Positions 20,049 through 31,435 of a DNA stretch of 64,000 bases are shown here, piece by piece. The number at the start of each line of letters is the position of its first letter. Position 1 is the first letter of the stretch. The stretch lies in NCBI GenBank assembly GCA_021292165.1, contig CM037877.1, positions 9,539,980 through 9,603,979 on the forward strand, read 5' to 3'. The notes under the pieces are model-generated. The model did no database searches, had not been told where the DNA came from, and saw only the letters and a program-made list of their open reading frames with translations. A program made the position numbers and the translations under genes. The DNA comes from Shinisaurus crocodilurus (lineage: Eukaryota; Chordata; Lepidosauria; Squamata; Shinisauridae).

Positions 20049-21110
20049 TGTGACAGTCGTATGTAAATATTACTTTCAGTGTGAATCTATTCTTCTGGGA
20101 AGGAGATCTCAGCAACAAAAATAGTGATTATTTAGAGTGAAAAAATAGCAAGCTGTTTTCTATGCTAATATTTTTCTCCCCAAGAGGGGTGGGAGACCCT
20201 GTTTGCTTTCAAGACAACCCCCATGGCAGTTAATTCTGATTCTTTCAAGCTTGACTTCCTCCTTTGGGGTTGTTCACATGAAGGGATCTTTCACCCCTTC
20301 GGTTCCAGCTGGTGGGTGTCTTTCGGCACCGCCCCCCCATCTCAGCAGTGCTTGGGGACATCCAGTGCCTTGTTTCTTAGAGGATCATCAAAACAGTTTG
20401 TGCAGAAATCTCTAGTGAGATCCTGTTGGTTCTGCAGCTGAAACTCAAGGGGCTTCTCTTGGGCTTTGGAGGCAGCTATTGAGTTGGTCCTCTCAAAGTA
20501 ATCAGAAATATCCAAGTACTTTCAACTTTCATGTGAGCTGAGAGGAGTCTAGTCATTGTATCAGACAACTACATGTTTCCCCGCTTCTTCAATTAAGTCC
20601 CTTTTTGCCAACTAAATTTCTTTCTGTCAAGCTTTGATGCACTCTGGCTTGCTTCGATGCAACTCTGAGATCTACTGTAACATTGCAGTTTGTCCTGGGT
20701 TATCTAGGTCAGTGGCACTTAAATGTATTTCTGTCCAGCCCTATCAGTAGTCTCTGAACTTTTAAGGAGCTGTCCATGGTCCCAAAGCTACTTTGGGGCT
20801 AGGGGACAGGGTTCAACACCATGGATAGCTCCTTTAAAGTTCAGACTGTGACCCAGATGCACTGCCCCACGGACTTTGGAGCCACTGGCTGTGAGTGTGG
20901 ATGTTACACCTGGGCAGCAAACATCTGGAATATTGAACTGATACAGCACCTCTGGCGGTTCAACTGTTTCACTTTGCTTGCTCAGTTGTTTCTTTTGGAA
21001 TGCTGGTTAAGACAAAGGGTGTGTTTGGGTTTTCTGCAGGGGGTCAACATCATACTTGGTAGCACGGTCAGCCACCATCAGCCAAGTGGAGATTGGGCTC
21101 AAGAAGCATA
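20049..21110. other. No gene seen
   Basis: Unique-looking. The largest frames (up to 96 codons) lack recognisable features. A short inverted/duplicated motif about 'tttaaaggagct / agctcctttaaag' occurs at 20760-20840. Confidence 0.45.
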
Positions 21111-21114
21111 GTCC

Positions 21115-21418
21115 AAGTAGGGGTGGGGGAGCACTAGGGGTGCTTGAGCTTGCCAAAATTCTCCAAACCTGACTTCGAAGCCAGGTTTGGCTCACTCCTA
21201 TTTTTGCTGGCAACCCGTTTGTCAGTTTGTTCAAATGGGAAATTGAGCAGTTCTGTGCACATTTTTCAAAAGTGTCCCCCCCCCCTGCCGCCCATTGACT
21301 AAAGCATGAAAATAGATATTTGAAGTGTGTGTGTGTGTGGGGGGGGGGGGGTAATGCACATTTAAAAACAAACAAAAAACAATTTTTCAAACATGACTGC
21401 AAGTTTGGGAATGTGCAA

Positions 21419-21454
<36 letters not shown>

Positions 21455-21545
21455 TCCTGTTTGATTTTGGGGTTGAAAACGGGGCAAGTTTGGATAATCT
21501 GCAAACTGAAACAATATTCTCCTACATCCGTAAATCCAAGGCAGC
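21115..21545. repeat. Dispersed family 'X' copy with (GT)n
   Basis: Contains 'ttgccaaaattctccaaacc', 'gtgcacatttttcaaaagtg' and 'tctgcaaactgaaacaatat', like 39215-39690 and 28590-28780. A poly-G/GT tract (21326-21351) and a (GT)n run (21421-21454) have expanded inside it. Confidence 0.55.
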
Positions 21546-22340
21546 CAAGAGGTTAGGTAACTGAGGCAGAGTGTGGCAAAATGTGTTCTGTCTGGCAGGA
21601 TCTCTTCACTTGTCATGGGCACTGAGAGCCCTGAAGGACCTAGGGTTCCAGTGGCAGTTACAATCTAGTTACAATGGATACTTTTCAAATAGTACAGCCT
21701 GAGGATGTGGACAGGATCCTTGGAGAAGTGAGGCCTACCCTTACCATTCTTGGTTCATAAAAACAGCTGGGTGTGTGTGTGTGGCTGAATGGGTCAGGGC
21801 AGTGGTGAACGCCTCTTTACTATAAAGTGTGATCCTGTCTTGCCTAAAGGAAGCGGTGGTAAGTCCTTTGTTAAAACAAACAAACAAACAAACAACAAAC
21901 CCTCATTGAACCTCACTGTGTTGGATAATCTCCAGCTGGTCTCCAACATTCCATTCTTGGGAAAGGCATCGCTGGAGCACGTGGTGGTCTCTCGGCTCCA
22001 GGGATTTCTGGATAAGATGGATTATCCACTGTAGTTCCATTTCAATCTGGCTTCAGGCCTGATCATGGAACAGAAACTGGCTTGGTCACCTTAGCGGATT
22101 ATCTACTCCAGGAACTGGACAGGGGGAGTGTTTCCCTTTTAGTTCTGCTGGACCTTTTGACAGCTCTTGATACCATCAACCATTGTATCCTTCTGAGGTG
22201 TCAGTCTGAGATGGGACTGGGAGGCCCTGTTTTACAGAGGCTCTGGTCTTTATTGGTGGGGTGATCTCAGAAGCTGGTGCTGGGTGATTCTGGTTAGATG
22301 CCATGGCTGTTCCACCTCAGGGTTCCATCTTTTCTGCCAT

Positions 22341-22500
22341 GCTATTTAACATATATATGAAACTGCTGTGAAAGATTGTCCCGAGTTTTGGGGTTCAGTG
22401 CCACCAGTATGCTTGCCTGAGCTATTTAACATATATATGAAACTGCTGTGAAAGATTGTCCCGAGTTTTGGGGTTCAGTGCCACCAGTATGCTTGCCTGA
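22341..22500 (+). repeat. Perfect 80-bp tandem duplication
   Basis: 22341-22420 and 22421-22500 are identical by direct reading (both run from gctatttaacatatatatga to agtatgcttgcctga). The unit includes L2 RT sequence plus the first few bases of the adjacent 5S-SINE, so the duplication arose after the SINE inserted. Confidence 0.95.
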
Positions 22501-22633
22501 GCGTGGAAAGCTAAGCAGGGTCAGGCCTGGTTATTACTTGGATGGGAGACCCCTCCTCTAGTTTCCCGCATAGAGCAGGGGGTTGGACTCGATAGCCTTG
22601 TAGGCTCCTTCCAACTCTATGATCTATGATCTC
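22493..22633 (+). mobile_element. 5S-rRNA-derived SINE with CR1 tail, copy A
   Basis: Head: 'gaaagctaagcagggtcagg' then 'cctggttattacttggatgg', closely matching the internal promoter and 3' half of vertebrate 5S rRNA. Tail: 'gggttggactcgatagcctt' and 'tccttccaactctatgatct', matching the CR1 3' terminus. 5'-truncated. Presumably transcribed by RNA polymerase III and moved by CR1. Confidence 0.8.
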
Positions 22634-23592
22634 TATCTCTCTTTTCCATCTAAATCCAGGGAAGCTGTTCTGGTTCTAAACTGGTGTCTGATGTCAGTAA
22701 TGGACTGGATGAGGGCAAACAAATGGAAGCTTAATCCATGTAGAGACAGAGGTATTCCTGCTAAGTCAAAAGGCAGATCAGGGAATAGGGATTCAGCCTT
22801 TTCTGGATGGGGTAACACTCCTCCTGAAGACTCCGGCTTGCAGTCTGGGTGTTTTCTTGGACTTGGCCCCGAACCTGGATGCCCAGGTCTCAGCAGTGAC
22901 CCAGGAGTGCATTGCACAGTTGAGGCTAGTGCACCAACTGCACCTGTTCCTAGAGTTGTCTGATCTGGCCATGGTCACACATGCCTTAGTTACATCCCAT
23001 TTGGACTACTGTAACACACACTGTGTGGGGCTGCGTTCAAAAACTGTTCAGAAACTTCAGCTGGTCCAGCAGCATGCTGTGACCTGGGCTGGAACAGGGA
23101 GTATGAATCCTCCTTCTTACAGCAGCTTCACTGGATACCAGTCCATTTCTGGACAGAATTCAAAGTGCTGATTAGCTTGGGACAAGGCTACCTGAAAGCC
23201 CACCTTCTCCCATAGGAGCCTGCCCAATTCTTAAGATCTTCTGGAGAGGCCCTTCTTTGGAGAGCATCACCATCAGATGTGTGTTTGGTGGAGATGTGAG
23301 AGAGGGCCCTTTCGGTGGCTGCTCTCAGGCTGTGGAACTCCGTCCCAAGGGAGGTTAGGTTCTCTCCCTTTCTGTTATCCTTCTGACAGGAGACAAAGAC
23401 CTATTTATTGAAGCAGGCCTTTAGTGTGTAAGTGGGTCTGTGGGCTGGGTGCTGTTTTTATTCTCTAATTGTTATGTTCTTATTGTATTTCAATGTATTT
23501 TATTGTTTTAATCCATTTTAAATTGTTCTTTTGTAAGATGCCTTGAGTACCATTCTTGGTAGAAAGGTGGAGTAGAAATCAAATAAATAATA

Positions 23593-23844
23593 CAGGCAGT
23601 CCCCGAGTTAAGAACGTCTGACTTACAGACAACCCATACTTAAGAACGGACTTCTGGGTTCCACGGTGCTATGTCATTTACGTAGAGTACATAGCGTAGT
23701 ATACTATGCAATTTGCGTAATTTACGCAATTTGCATAAATGCTGATTTGAACGTATAGAACGCGATGCTATTCTGACTTACATACAAATTCGACTTAAAG
23801 ACATTCTTAAGAACAGAACTCGTTCGTAACCTGGGGACTGCCTG
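23593..23844. mobile_element. Mariner/Tigger-type MITE (252 bp, TA target site)
   Basis: Terminal inverted repeats 'caggcagtccccgagttaag' and its complement (gtaacctggggactgcctg), flanked by TA on both sides (23591-23592, 23845-23846). The interior contains palindromic tracts (gtaatttacgcaatttgcat). No ORF. Terminal sequence and TA duplication fit the Tc/mariner superfamily, pogo/Tigger style. Confidence 0.85.
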
Positions 23845-24054
23845 TAACTAAACATTACATTTCAAGACTCCGAACTACACAATCTTGGTAGCTTGTAATG
23901 CTTGTTTCAAATACTAGTGGTGCTTGCTAATGGTACTCTCTAGCATTCAAGCAAGGACAGATGCATAGGTAATTGTGCACCCTTCCTTGAATGCTTACGC
24001 ACAGGATCATAGGTAAGCACAACCCTGCTTGAAGGCTTCTGTGAGTAGGGATAT

Positions 24055-24234
24055 CCGGTAGGGATGTACACATTTTTTTTGTTCCAGTCTGTTGAACACC
24101 AGAACTTACCTCATTTGCACCTCTGAATGCGAATGCATTTTTCAGCCAAAGCTTGCATGTTCCCGAGCTCGCGATCACAGTTTCAAAATGCATTCATTGG
24201 GGGGGGGGGGGAAGCACTTTAAAGAGGCACATTT

Positions 24235-24273
<39 letters not shown>

Positions 24274-24330
24274 TTTTCACGTTTTAGTTAATGGAGGTAG
24301 TACGCATTTGGGTATGCACTTTAACACTGC
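24055..24330. repeat. Family 'X'-like repeat with (AT)n
   Basis: Contains 'atgcgaatgcatttttcagc', 'cgatcacagtttcaaaatgc' and 'gcattttcacgttttagtta'. An (AT)n run lies at 24238-24270 and a G homopolymer at 24199-24211. Confidence 0.5.
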
Positions 24331-24519
24331 TACAACAAGGCAGCCTTTAAGGGAAAGTTGGGAAAGCCAGTGCAGAAAGAACAGCCGGCTGCTCTCCCAA
24401 GCCAAGCAAGTGACCTTGGAGAGGGGGATTTCAGGAGGTGGATATGAGGTCTCCTGCAGCTGCTCCAGCCTACTTCACCCCTCCCCCACCTCTGAGATGC
24501 TCTAGGTAGATGGGCAAAA

Positions 24520-25009
24520 AAGCCCATCTAACAAAAATGCACAGTGGAAGAACACGGAGGTGAAGATCGCCTCCGCCGCTCTTCCCGCTCTGCATAGGAT
24601 GACCGCAAGCTTGTGGTGGGCGATCCTCCCACCACCCGACTCACGGTGCACTTGGCGAGTGCTACCACCGTGCCTGCCAAGCCGTGCCGAATGCGAGAGC
24701 CAGCTGAGATGCTCGCCGGACTTCTGGGTTCCCTCCAGAGTGCTTTTTATGTAGAAAATGGAATAAGAGGTTAAAAGTGGCCGTGATTTGCGTAACTTGT
24801 GCAAATCGCGTCCGTTTTTAATGTATCCTATGCCATTTTCTATGTGAAAAGTGTTCCGAAGGGAACCCAGAAGTCACTTCCTCAGCTCTGCTTGGGAGAA
24901 CACGAGTCGAGCTGGGGAAGTAGGTAGATCGAGCAGAACTCGGGGGATCGAGCCTGGCGAGTTCACCAGACTCCCACCCCCCCGAATGAGCTCCACACAC
25001 ATCCCTACA
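24520..25009. mobile_element. CpG-rich foldback element
   Basis: Right end 'ccacacacatccctac'. Arms fold around 24785-24800 (gatttgcgtaacttgtgcaa). Paired blocks include 'cttctgggttccct' / 'agggaacccagaag' and 'tatgtagaaaatggaataag' / 'tatgccattttctatgtg'. The right third (gatcgagcctggcgagttca) is the complement of the left part of 51706-52090. The left end is less clear. Confidence 0.65.
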
Positions 25010-26569
25010 GTGTATGCCTCTGAGTTGGAGGCTTATGGGAATCCCGATAGGACTGCACCGTAACATACCTCTTCTGACACTAAAGACACATGTTTGTTTC
25101 TGGGGGCATTTTCTCACCCCAGGGTACATTGGGAAATGGTTTGGGGTACTAAAATGCCCCGCAAACATGTTTGTGTTTTTTAACCACTGCATGCGGGTTG
25201 TTCACCTAAATATGAACCTTTTCCATCCAAAAAACAACAAAAAGCTCACATTCCGGAATGGGAATGAGGTAGAGTGAGCTTTGAGGTGGAACTCCTTGAC
25301 ATGCTTCAGCCTCACTGATTCTCTTATTCTAAGGCATCTGGGAGAATTTTGTCTCATTTGCATTTTAATGCAGACTTGCCACATTTGCACTACCTGAACT
25401 GGTACACAAACTGGAACACAGTTCAAAAGCCAATGTCTGTATCCATAGGGTGGACAGGTAGCCCAATTATGTGGCACAAGTTCAGACAACCATCAGTACA
25501 TTTCCCAACGTAGGCAAGCAAGATGCCAAAGGAGATGAGGGATGGAAAAAGAGTTGCAAAGCACAGGAATGTAATTAAGACCTAACAATTCCAATCCAAA
25601 CTCGATTTGACAACATTAGGGAGAACTGAACCTGTCAATTAGACATGTCCGTCACCCTGTCCCTCCCATCTTCCCCCCATCCCACTCCTGGGATCTATGC
25701 TTTATAGCTCTTATACACACAGTTCCTTTAGAAGCAGTGATAATGAAAAGATACCAACCAGAGCCAGAACCTGCCAAAGGCATCCTTCAGTGAGCCCCAC
25801 ACCTGGTCCTCCAGGCAAGAATGAGGATGCTTCAACAACCTGCATTTCCTTTGGAACAAACGAGGGAACTATTTTTTTGTTTGTTTTGTTTTTTAAAGAG
25901 AGAGGTGGGGGAGAGAAAGAGAGATTTTAATTTCCAAAGGTGGCACTCTTTTCCATGACATTTCTTTTGAGAAAATCAGAACACAATGAAGAAAACTTTT
26001 TTGTCCCTCGGTGGCAGAGCTGATGAATATTTCTTTCCTTCGGCAAAAAAAAAAAAAAAAATCATGATGAACTGACATTGCAGGTTCATACAAACAAATC
26101 CCCCCTAGGATGAATTTATTAGTTGGACTGTGATTAATCTCAAGCTCGGACCTGCTGTTACAGCTCTGTCTCATTTTGTATGTGTTTATATTTTAGTGGG
26201 CAGTGATGTCTTCCTACCACCCACTTTCTTCTCTCTCTCTCTCTCTCTCTCTCTGCAAGGCTGTGTGGTTAAAATAATTATGATAAAATCTATTAACTGC
26301 TCATTACTTCAGGGGGAAACAGCATCGAATCCAAGCTCACATCTGCAACCATTGATTCTGAAGTGTTGACTGACAGTTTCCAACTGCCTAAGTAGGTTAT
26401 AACAAGCTGGCTCCGGGCTGAAAAAGGCAGTGGAATGCAGAGCAGAGAAAAACTGGCCTCCAAACTTGTCCTAAGGCCCAAGAAAGAAAAAGGAGGGAGA
26501 AAGAGAAATGAAAAGAAGGGAGCAGTGGGGGGGGGAATTATTAAACCTCTCGTCACTAACTTCCATCTC
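25010..26569. other. No gene seen; (TC)n at 26231-26254
   Basis: Mostly unclassified. The 25060-25290 part has pieces reminiscent of family X (gctcacattccggaatggga). Poly-A/T tracts are at 25876-25892 and 26045-26060. Confidence 0.4.
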
Positions 26570-26770
26570 CCCATTCTGGTGTTCTCTGTAGCTGTGGCTT
26601 TTTAATTGATTTGCTGGTTCTCTTTCATTTACATTTCACCTTCGGGGGACAAGAGAGAAAATGATCTCACAGACAGTAAATTATTATTCACCTAATCATC
26701 AAGTGTTGTTGCTTTGCTGTTGTTGTTTTAAAATATGCCTTCCGCATAGCCACAGCCAGCTCGGGGCAGG
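26570..26770. other. Candidate conserved non-coding stretch
   Basis: Non-repetitive, A/T-moderate sequence (for example 'gtggctttttaattgatttg', 'gtaaattattattcacctaa') without repeat termini or decay tracts. Conservation is unknown. Confidence 0.25.
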
Positions 26771-26930
26771 TGGGTTGATGCTTTTAAAATAGCATATGAG
26801 AAGCAGAAGTCAAGAAGACACTGAAATGTAACACATAGGTATATAAAACACACATACCAAATGGAATAGGCCAGTGCCAACAATGTTCGACTCTTTTAAG
26901 TTTCAGTGGAAGTGTTCAGCATATGCTTAA

Positions 26931-26996
26931 GATTGCAGTGCTATGCCCACTTACCTGGCAGTAAGTCCCATTGAACACACTTATGTCTTAGTAAAG
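26931..26996. repeat. Short MITE fragment (gattgcagtgctatgcccac type)
   Basis: Shares 'cttacctggcagtaagtccc' and 'attgaacacactta' with the related element at 53126-53206. Probably a remnant of a small TIR element. Confidence 0.5.
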
Positions 26997-27550
26997 ATGA
27001 ATAAAATTGTTCTGTAAATCTCTCCCATTAAAATAAGAGTTTCTCAAGAGAGAAATCCTATGGACATGGGGAAGGTGCGCCATACAGTTTTTAGTAATAA
27101 CAATTTTGTACAATAACATGCTCAGTCATTTCTCAGCCCCCAAATGCTCATCACAGGCAAGTCTCCAATCATCTTCCACAAGTTGTGTGTTTGGCATTAG
27201 TGTGAAGGAGGCCTACAGGAGTAGAGAAGACGCACGTCCACGTAGGACTCCATATCTGGGGGCAGGGGGATTTTACCTCCGTATGAGAATTTCATTTTTG
27301 CTTGCAAAACATGTGAGCATGCCCTCTTTGAAGCCCTGAATGCAATCGCAAGCATATGTCCGCTGAAAATGTTCGCCAATTGCTGGACATGCACTCGTGT
27401 TTGATTTGCGCAACTGCCCCAGTTCAATTTTGCACAAGTTTCCTAATTTTCGCAAATTCCCCTATACACCGAATCAGACTTGTTTCAATACATGCAGGAA
27501 AATTGTGAAAACTAGGAAACGTGTACAAATTTCATGTTGAAGCACTGGCT

Positions 27551-28045
27551 AGGGATGTTACCGCAAATATTGGGGGGCTGGAATGAGGCCAAAATCAACC
27601 CCACTCGCAGCCCCCGGATATTCGCAGGCCTACCTTCCCGCCCACTCATTCCACCGCTCAAGCCGCCACGCCACGCGGGCTCCCATCGCATCATTTCCGG
27701 CTGCATGAGTGACACAATGGGACCTGGCTGCGCCGACACAGCAGAACCCTGCGCCACGGTTTTGGCACAGAAACCAGGGCAACAGGGCTTAAGATGGCCG
27801 TGATGGCCATTTTAAGCCCTGTTGCCCTGGTTTCTACGCCAAAACCGCGGTGCAGGGTTCCACCGCATCGGCACAGGGTCCCGTTGCGTCACTTCAGGCC
27901 AGCTGGAAATGATGCGACGGGAACCTGCGCTGCTGGCACGGCTTCCTGAGCGGCGCGGAGAGCGGGCGGAGAGCTACGCCATGCCACGAAGAATCCAGGC
28001 TTCAAGGGGGCCTGCTCGCCGAGGTGAGACGAGCCCCCCCAAAGG
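27551..28045. mobile_element. CpG-rich foldback element
   Basis: Starts 'tagggatgttaccgc'. The centre at about 27790-27805 is a near-perfect palindrome (gccctgttgccctggtttct and its complement flank 'aagatggccgtgatggccat'). Arms share blocks with 9298-9895 (cggatattcgcaggcctacc; aatgatgcgacgggaacctg). The right terminus is lost, replaced by L2 from about 28050. Frames of 70-92 codons inside are GC artefacts. Confidence 0.75.
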
Positions 28046-28057
28046 TACAACCCCTTC

Positions 28058-28443
28058 TCCTTGTCCCATCAGCCAGAGTAGCCAGGCTGGTGGGGACTAG
28101 GGAAGAGGGCCTTTTCTGTGGCGGCCCCCAAACTGTAGAACTGTCTCCCCAGTGACCTCCGCCATGCCCCTTCCTTGATGAGCTTCCGCCATTTATTTAA
28201 AAAATGGCTTTTCAGGCGGGAATATGGGGTGGGCTAGGACTTTAAAATTTTATACTGTATTTTATTCTGCTCTGTTTCATTTTATATTGTGGGGTGGGTT
28301 AGAATTTTAAAATTTTATACTGTTTTAAGTGTATTTTATTCTGCTTGTTTTATTTCACATTGTACATCGCCCAGAGTAGCCGGGTTCCGGCTAGATGGGC
28401 AATCTAGAAGTACAATAAATAAATAAATAAATAAATAAATAAA
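28058..28443 (+). mobile_element. L2 LINE 3' end with (AAAT)n tail
   Basis: Order 'gagggccttttctgtggcgg', 'acatcgcccagagtagccgg', 'ctagatgggcaatctagaag', then (AAAT)n at 28408-28441, as in L2 3' ends. An internal repeat of 'gggtgggctaggactttaaa' is present. Confidence 0.8.
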
Positions 28444-28589
28444 ACAAGGATGGGGGGATTTTTTTCCCAGCTTGGGGCCCAATTCCAATTTCAGGAAGGT
28501 TTTAGGGTATACATTCTAGTGGTGGATGAGTTAAAGGAAAGTGTGCAGGGCCAAAAATGTGATTCTTACCTATTTTAAGAAAAGGAAAT

Positions 28590-28780
28590 ACTCCACCTGA
28601 ACATCGGGATATGCAAGTCAGCAAAACTCAAACTTGCTGAAGTTCTCCAAATTCCACCATGAAGCCTGTTCCGATTCAAGTCCATAAAAGGTTGCAAGCT
28701 TTGTTTTTTTACTTTTTGCATAAAAATCCATGCATATTTTCATGCATGTTTTTCTGAATGTAACGGTAGAAGTGGGAGCG
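28590..28780 (+). repeat. Dispersed family 'X' copy
   Basis: Contains 'gcaaaactcaaacttgctga', 'agttctccaaattccaccat', 'aaaatccatgcatattttca'. The complementary order is seen at 39540-39660. Confidence 0.55.
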
Positions 28781-29224
28781 AGCCTTGCAGTGGCTGCCTA
28801 ACAAATTATTCGAGCTAGTCGAATTTCCTTCTCTCCCTTCTACAGACCTGACAGGAGAACACAATTGAGCTGCGAATCAGCAAGATCTTTTGCTCGAGGC
28901 TCGAGAGATAGCTCCCTTCTAACTCTGAATATTATAAACCCTAGCTAGCTCCCCATGTCCTTCAGCAAGAAGTTTTCACACAAAGAAATGTAGTAACAGT
29001 GATTGAAATGCAAAACCTAATGCAAAACCTAAGTCACAGCAGGTGGTAAAACCTGTTTAAGAGAAATGCTAATTTTAGAACAACAGCTCTTGCTCGGGTT
29101 TGTAATGCAGATGTGCTTAGAGCACCTTTTTAAGCTCGCAAAAATCATTAAGTATGCTGAGTGAACAGAACACAGCTATCTCGATGTAAAAAAAGCCTTC
29201 GAGTTAAATTAGTACATCTCACTA
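28781..29224. other. No gene seen
   Basis: Unique-looking DNA between repeats. Confidence 0.4.
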
Positions 29225-29686
29225 GGGGTGTTCATGAACCTGGGGGGGGGTCCCAGCTTTCCGCCGCCTCGACTCTCTGCAGCGGCGGCTCCTCCACCTC
29301 GATCTTCTGAGCAGCGCGGAGCAGTTCTCCACGCCGCTCGAGCCCGCTGCGCCGGCTGCGACAGGACCCTGCGCCGGCGCGCTGGACCCCCCGCGCTGCA
29401 TATTTTGCGGAGAAACCAGGGCAAAAGGGCTTCTAACAGTCCTGTTGCCCAGGATTCTCCGCAAAATACGTAGCGCGGGGGTCCAGCGCACCGGCGCAGG
29501 GTCCCGTTCCGTCACTTCCGGCCAGCCGGAAGTGACGCGACGGGACCAGCGCCGTTGGCGTGGCGGGCTCAGGGACGCGCGCCGAGGGAGCCCCGGACCC
29601 GGTAAGGCCCCGTGAGCCTCTGGCAGGCGTGAGCGGGGCCGATTTCAGCCCGCTACGCCCACCACGAGGTGAGCGGGTACATCCCT
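29225..29686. mobile_element. CpG-rich foldback element
   Basis: Ends 'taggggtgttcatgaacc' and 'gagcgggtacatccctatg'. The centre is at about 29430, with 'gcggagaaaccagggcaaaa' pairing 'gttgcccaggattctccgca'. Blocks 'acaggaccctgcgccggcgc' and 'ggcgcagggtcccgttccgt' pair across it. High CpG density. Confidence 0.75.
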
Positions 29687-29689
29687 ATG

Positions 29690-29870
29690 TACGACTCAAG
29701 TGTGCACATCTTTGAAATGTGTGCATTCTTCTCTCATTGATTAAAGTGTATTTGTACACATTTTTCAAAAGTATGCATTTTCCATGCACATTTTTCAAAT
29801 GTACGCATGCTATCGGGGTCTGCAAATCACACTGCAAGCTCAGAAATGTATGGACATTGGCCTCAGTTTA
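29690..29870 (+). repeat. Dispersed family 'X' copy
   Basis: Complement of the 39310-39500 region: 'gtgtgcacatctttgaaatg', 'catgcacatttttcaaatgt'. Chance frames in both copies translate alike (MCILLSLIKVYLYTFFKSMH here), which reflects shared repeat ancestry, not a protein. Confidence 0.6.
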
Positions 29871-29974
29871 TGTTTGGTCCAGAAGGTGCATTGTATTGAA
29901 CCTTTCCTCGGTTTTGAGAGACCCTTTCTGCAGCTCTTCACAATCCCATTTTCTTCTTGCCACCCTGGATATGG

Positions 29975-30381
29975 CAAAAAAAGGTGATGGGGGGGGAGAG
30001 AACAGGTTCTCAGGATGCAAATTCTTTAATATTTGTTTACAAGTGGAGGAGCCCGAGACATTTTGGCCTACGGTTTTTTAAAGGCCTTCCTCAGGGGGTT
30101 GTGAAAAGTTGTCTTCAGAATTCTTCAACAACTAGAATGTCTTTCACTGTTTGTTAGTGGCGACGCACTACAGCGAAAGACAATTCTAGTTGTTGAAGAA
30201 TTCTGAAGACAACTTTTCACAACCCCCTGAGGAAGGCCTTTAAAAAACCGTAGGCCAAAATGTCTCGGGCTCCTCCACTTGTAAACAAATATTAAAGAAT
30301 TTGCATCCTGAGAACCTGTTCCTCCCCCCCCTTTTTTTTTGCATTGCTATTGGATGCTTATCTCCTCCTGTTTTTGCCTTT
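29975..30381. mobile_element. Long perfect inverted repeat, probable Penelope-like element remnant
   Basis: Arms 30001-30138 and 30183-30320 are identical on opposite strands over all 138 positions as read. The loop (30139-30182) is itself partly self-complementary (gtctttcactgt / acagcgaaagac). A 14-bp direct repeat, caccctggatatgg, flanks the insert (29961-29974 and 30382-30395). The right arm holds CTGAGGA (30227-30233), a GGCC/GGCC stem, AAAA and TGTCTC, in the order of a minimal hammerhead ribozyme such as those in Penelope-like elements. The GAAA box is changed to AAAA, so cleavage is doubtful. Confidence 0.6.
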
Positions 30382-30639
30382 CACCCTGGATATGGAACAA
30401 ATGCAAAAACTGGCTCGGCGATGCAGTGACACAGATGATTCTGAGCTCAGGTGTTTGCACTCAAGGATTTTAAGTATCTCATGCTCTATTGGCAGAGTAC
30501 CAAGTGTCACACCCTTCCATAATGTACTATTGGTCCCAGTGCTGTCCTTCCAGCAGGCCTTTCTTTTGAGGGAAGCTTCCCCTGTGGAGAATTCTCCAAG
30601 TCAAGGCCACGACATAAATAAATAACAGTTTCTTCCTCC

Positions 30640-31130
30640 CCATCCCTAAGAATAGATCATTCGTTATGAGAAACTCATGCATATGGGCTATTTAAATTGT
30701 CTTCACTTGATATTATATGAAATATCATTCTTAATTCGTTTGGCATTTTATTATTTTAGTTCTACAAAAAAAATATAAATGAATTCTGAAAGGTTACTGG
30801 AGATGTTCCTATCAGACATCTTATCTGGCAATGAACAGGAAGGAGGGGGGGGAACGGCTATGTACATTGCAAACTCTAATCTAAATGTGTCATTAGATTG
30901 CGAACAAGTTGTTAATGTCGTCCTTGAAAGCAACCTTGCACTGAAGATATGTAGAAGGTGGCATCGCCGCCGTTCGATGGAGCTGGCTCCTAAGCTCTTT
31001 CATTCTCCATCTATTTTATGGTGAAATGTATCATTTATAGTGGCTCCCATTCAAAAGAAGCTAAGGAGAGGAAAGTGTGCTGAACAAACTTCGACAAGGG
31101 AAATGGCACACATCGAAGATGAGGGACATC
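30640..31130. other. Unique-looking DNA, candidate conserved non-coding element
   Basis: No repeat signature from about 30650 to 31030. Contains 'gatcattcgttatgagaaac' and 'taatctaaatgtgtcattag'. Frames present (81 codons) are unconvincing. Confidence 0.25.
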
Positions 31131-31299
31131 TGGTCAGTTTAGGGTTCATTTATTTATTGACTTATTTATTTTTACATTTAAAAAAAAGGAAGTTGCCAGT
31201 TGCCTTCCTGTTTCTGGAGAGCATTGTTTAACCCCCATCATCACTACTAAAAGCCAGTCGAAGCAGAGAGGACATAATACTTTTTAGCATGTTTGATGC

Positions 31300-31435
31300 A
31301 GTTGCTTTTTTTTTTTAACTTTTTCTCTTTTTTACTGTTTTATTACCACGTTGTTTTTATATGTGTTTTATTGTTGTATGCCACTTGGGAGGGCTCCTGT
31401 CCTGAAAGATGGTCAAAAATATATTAAATAAATAA
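31300..31435 (+). mobile_element. LINE 3' tail, L2-like
   Basis: T-rich then 'tatgccacttgggagggctc' and 'aaatatattaaataaataa', resembling L2-type 3' ends. Confidence 0.4.

Larger units (their letters stand above)
21784..23592 (+). mobile_element. L2 LINE, long decayed copy
   Basis: RT-derived frames are visible in order: VTLADYLLQELDRGSVSLLV then LLDLLTALDTINH (22075-22198), then the 'SAMLFNIYMKLL' block (about 22330-22372). Later comes QVSAVTQECIAQLRLVHQLH with ALVTSHLDYCNT (22857-23020), and then a 3' region ending in 'agaaatcaaataaataa'. Stops and frameshifts break it. A 5S-SINE is inserted at about 22493 and an 80-bp duplication lies at 22341-22500. Confidence 0.85.

Noticed and set aside
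27551..28045. CpG island promoter
   Set aside because: CpG richness is confined to the foldback transposon arms; no exon or TSS signature is adjacent.
29719..30081. Protein similar to the frame at 39270-39485
   Set aside because: The similarity follows from both intervals being copies of family X; substitutions and stops show no protein constraint.
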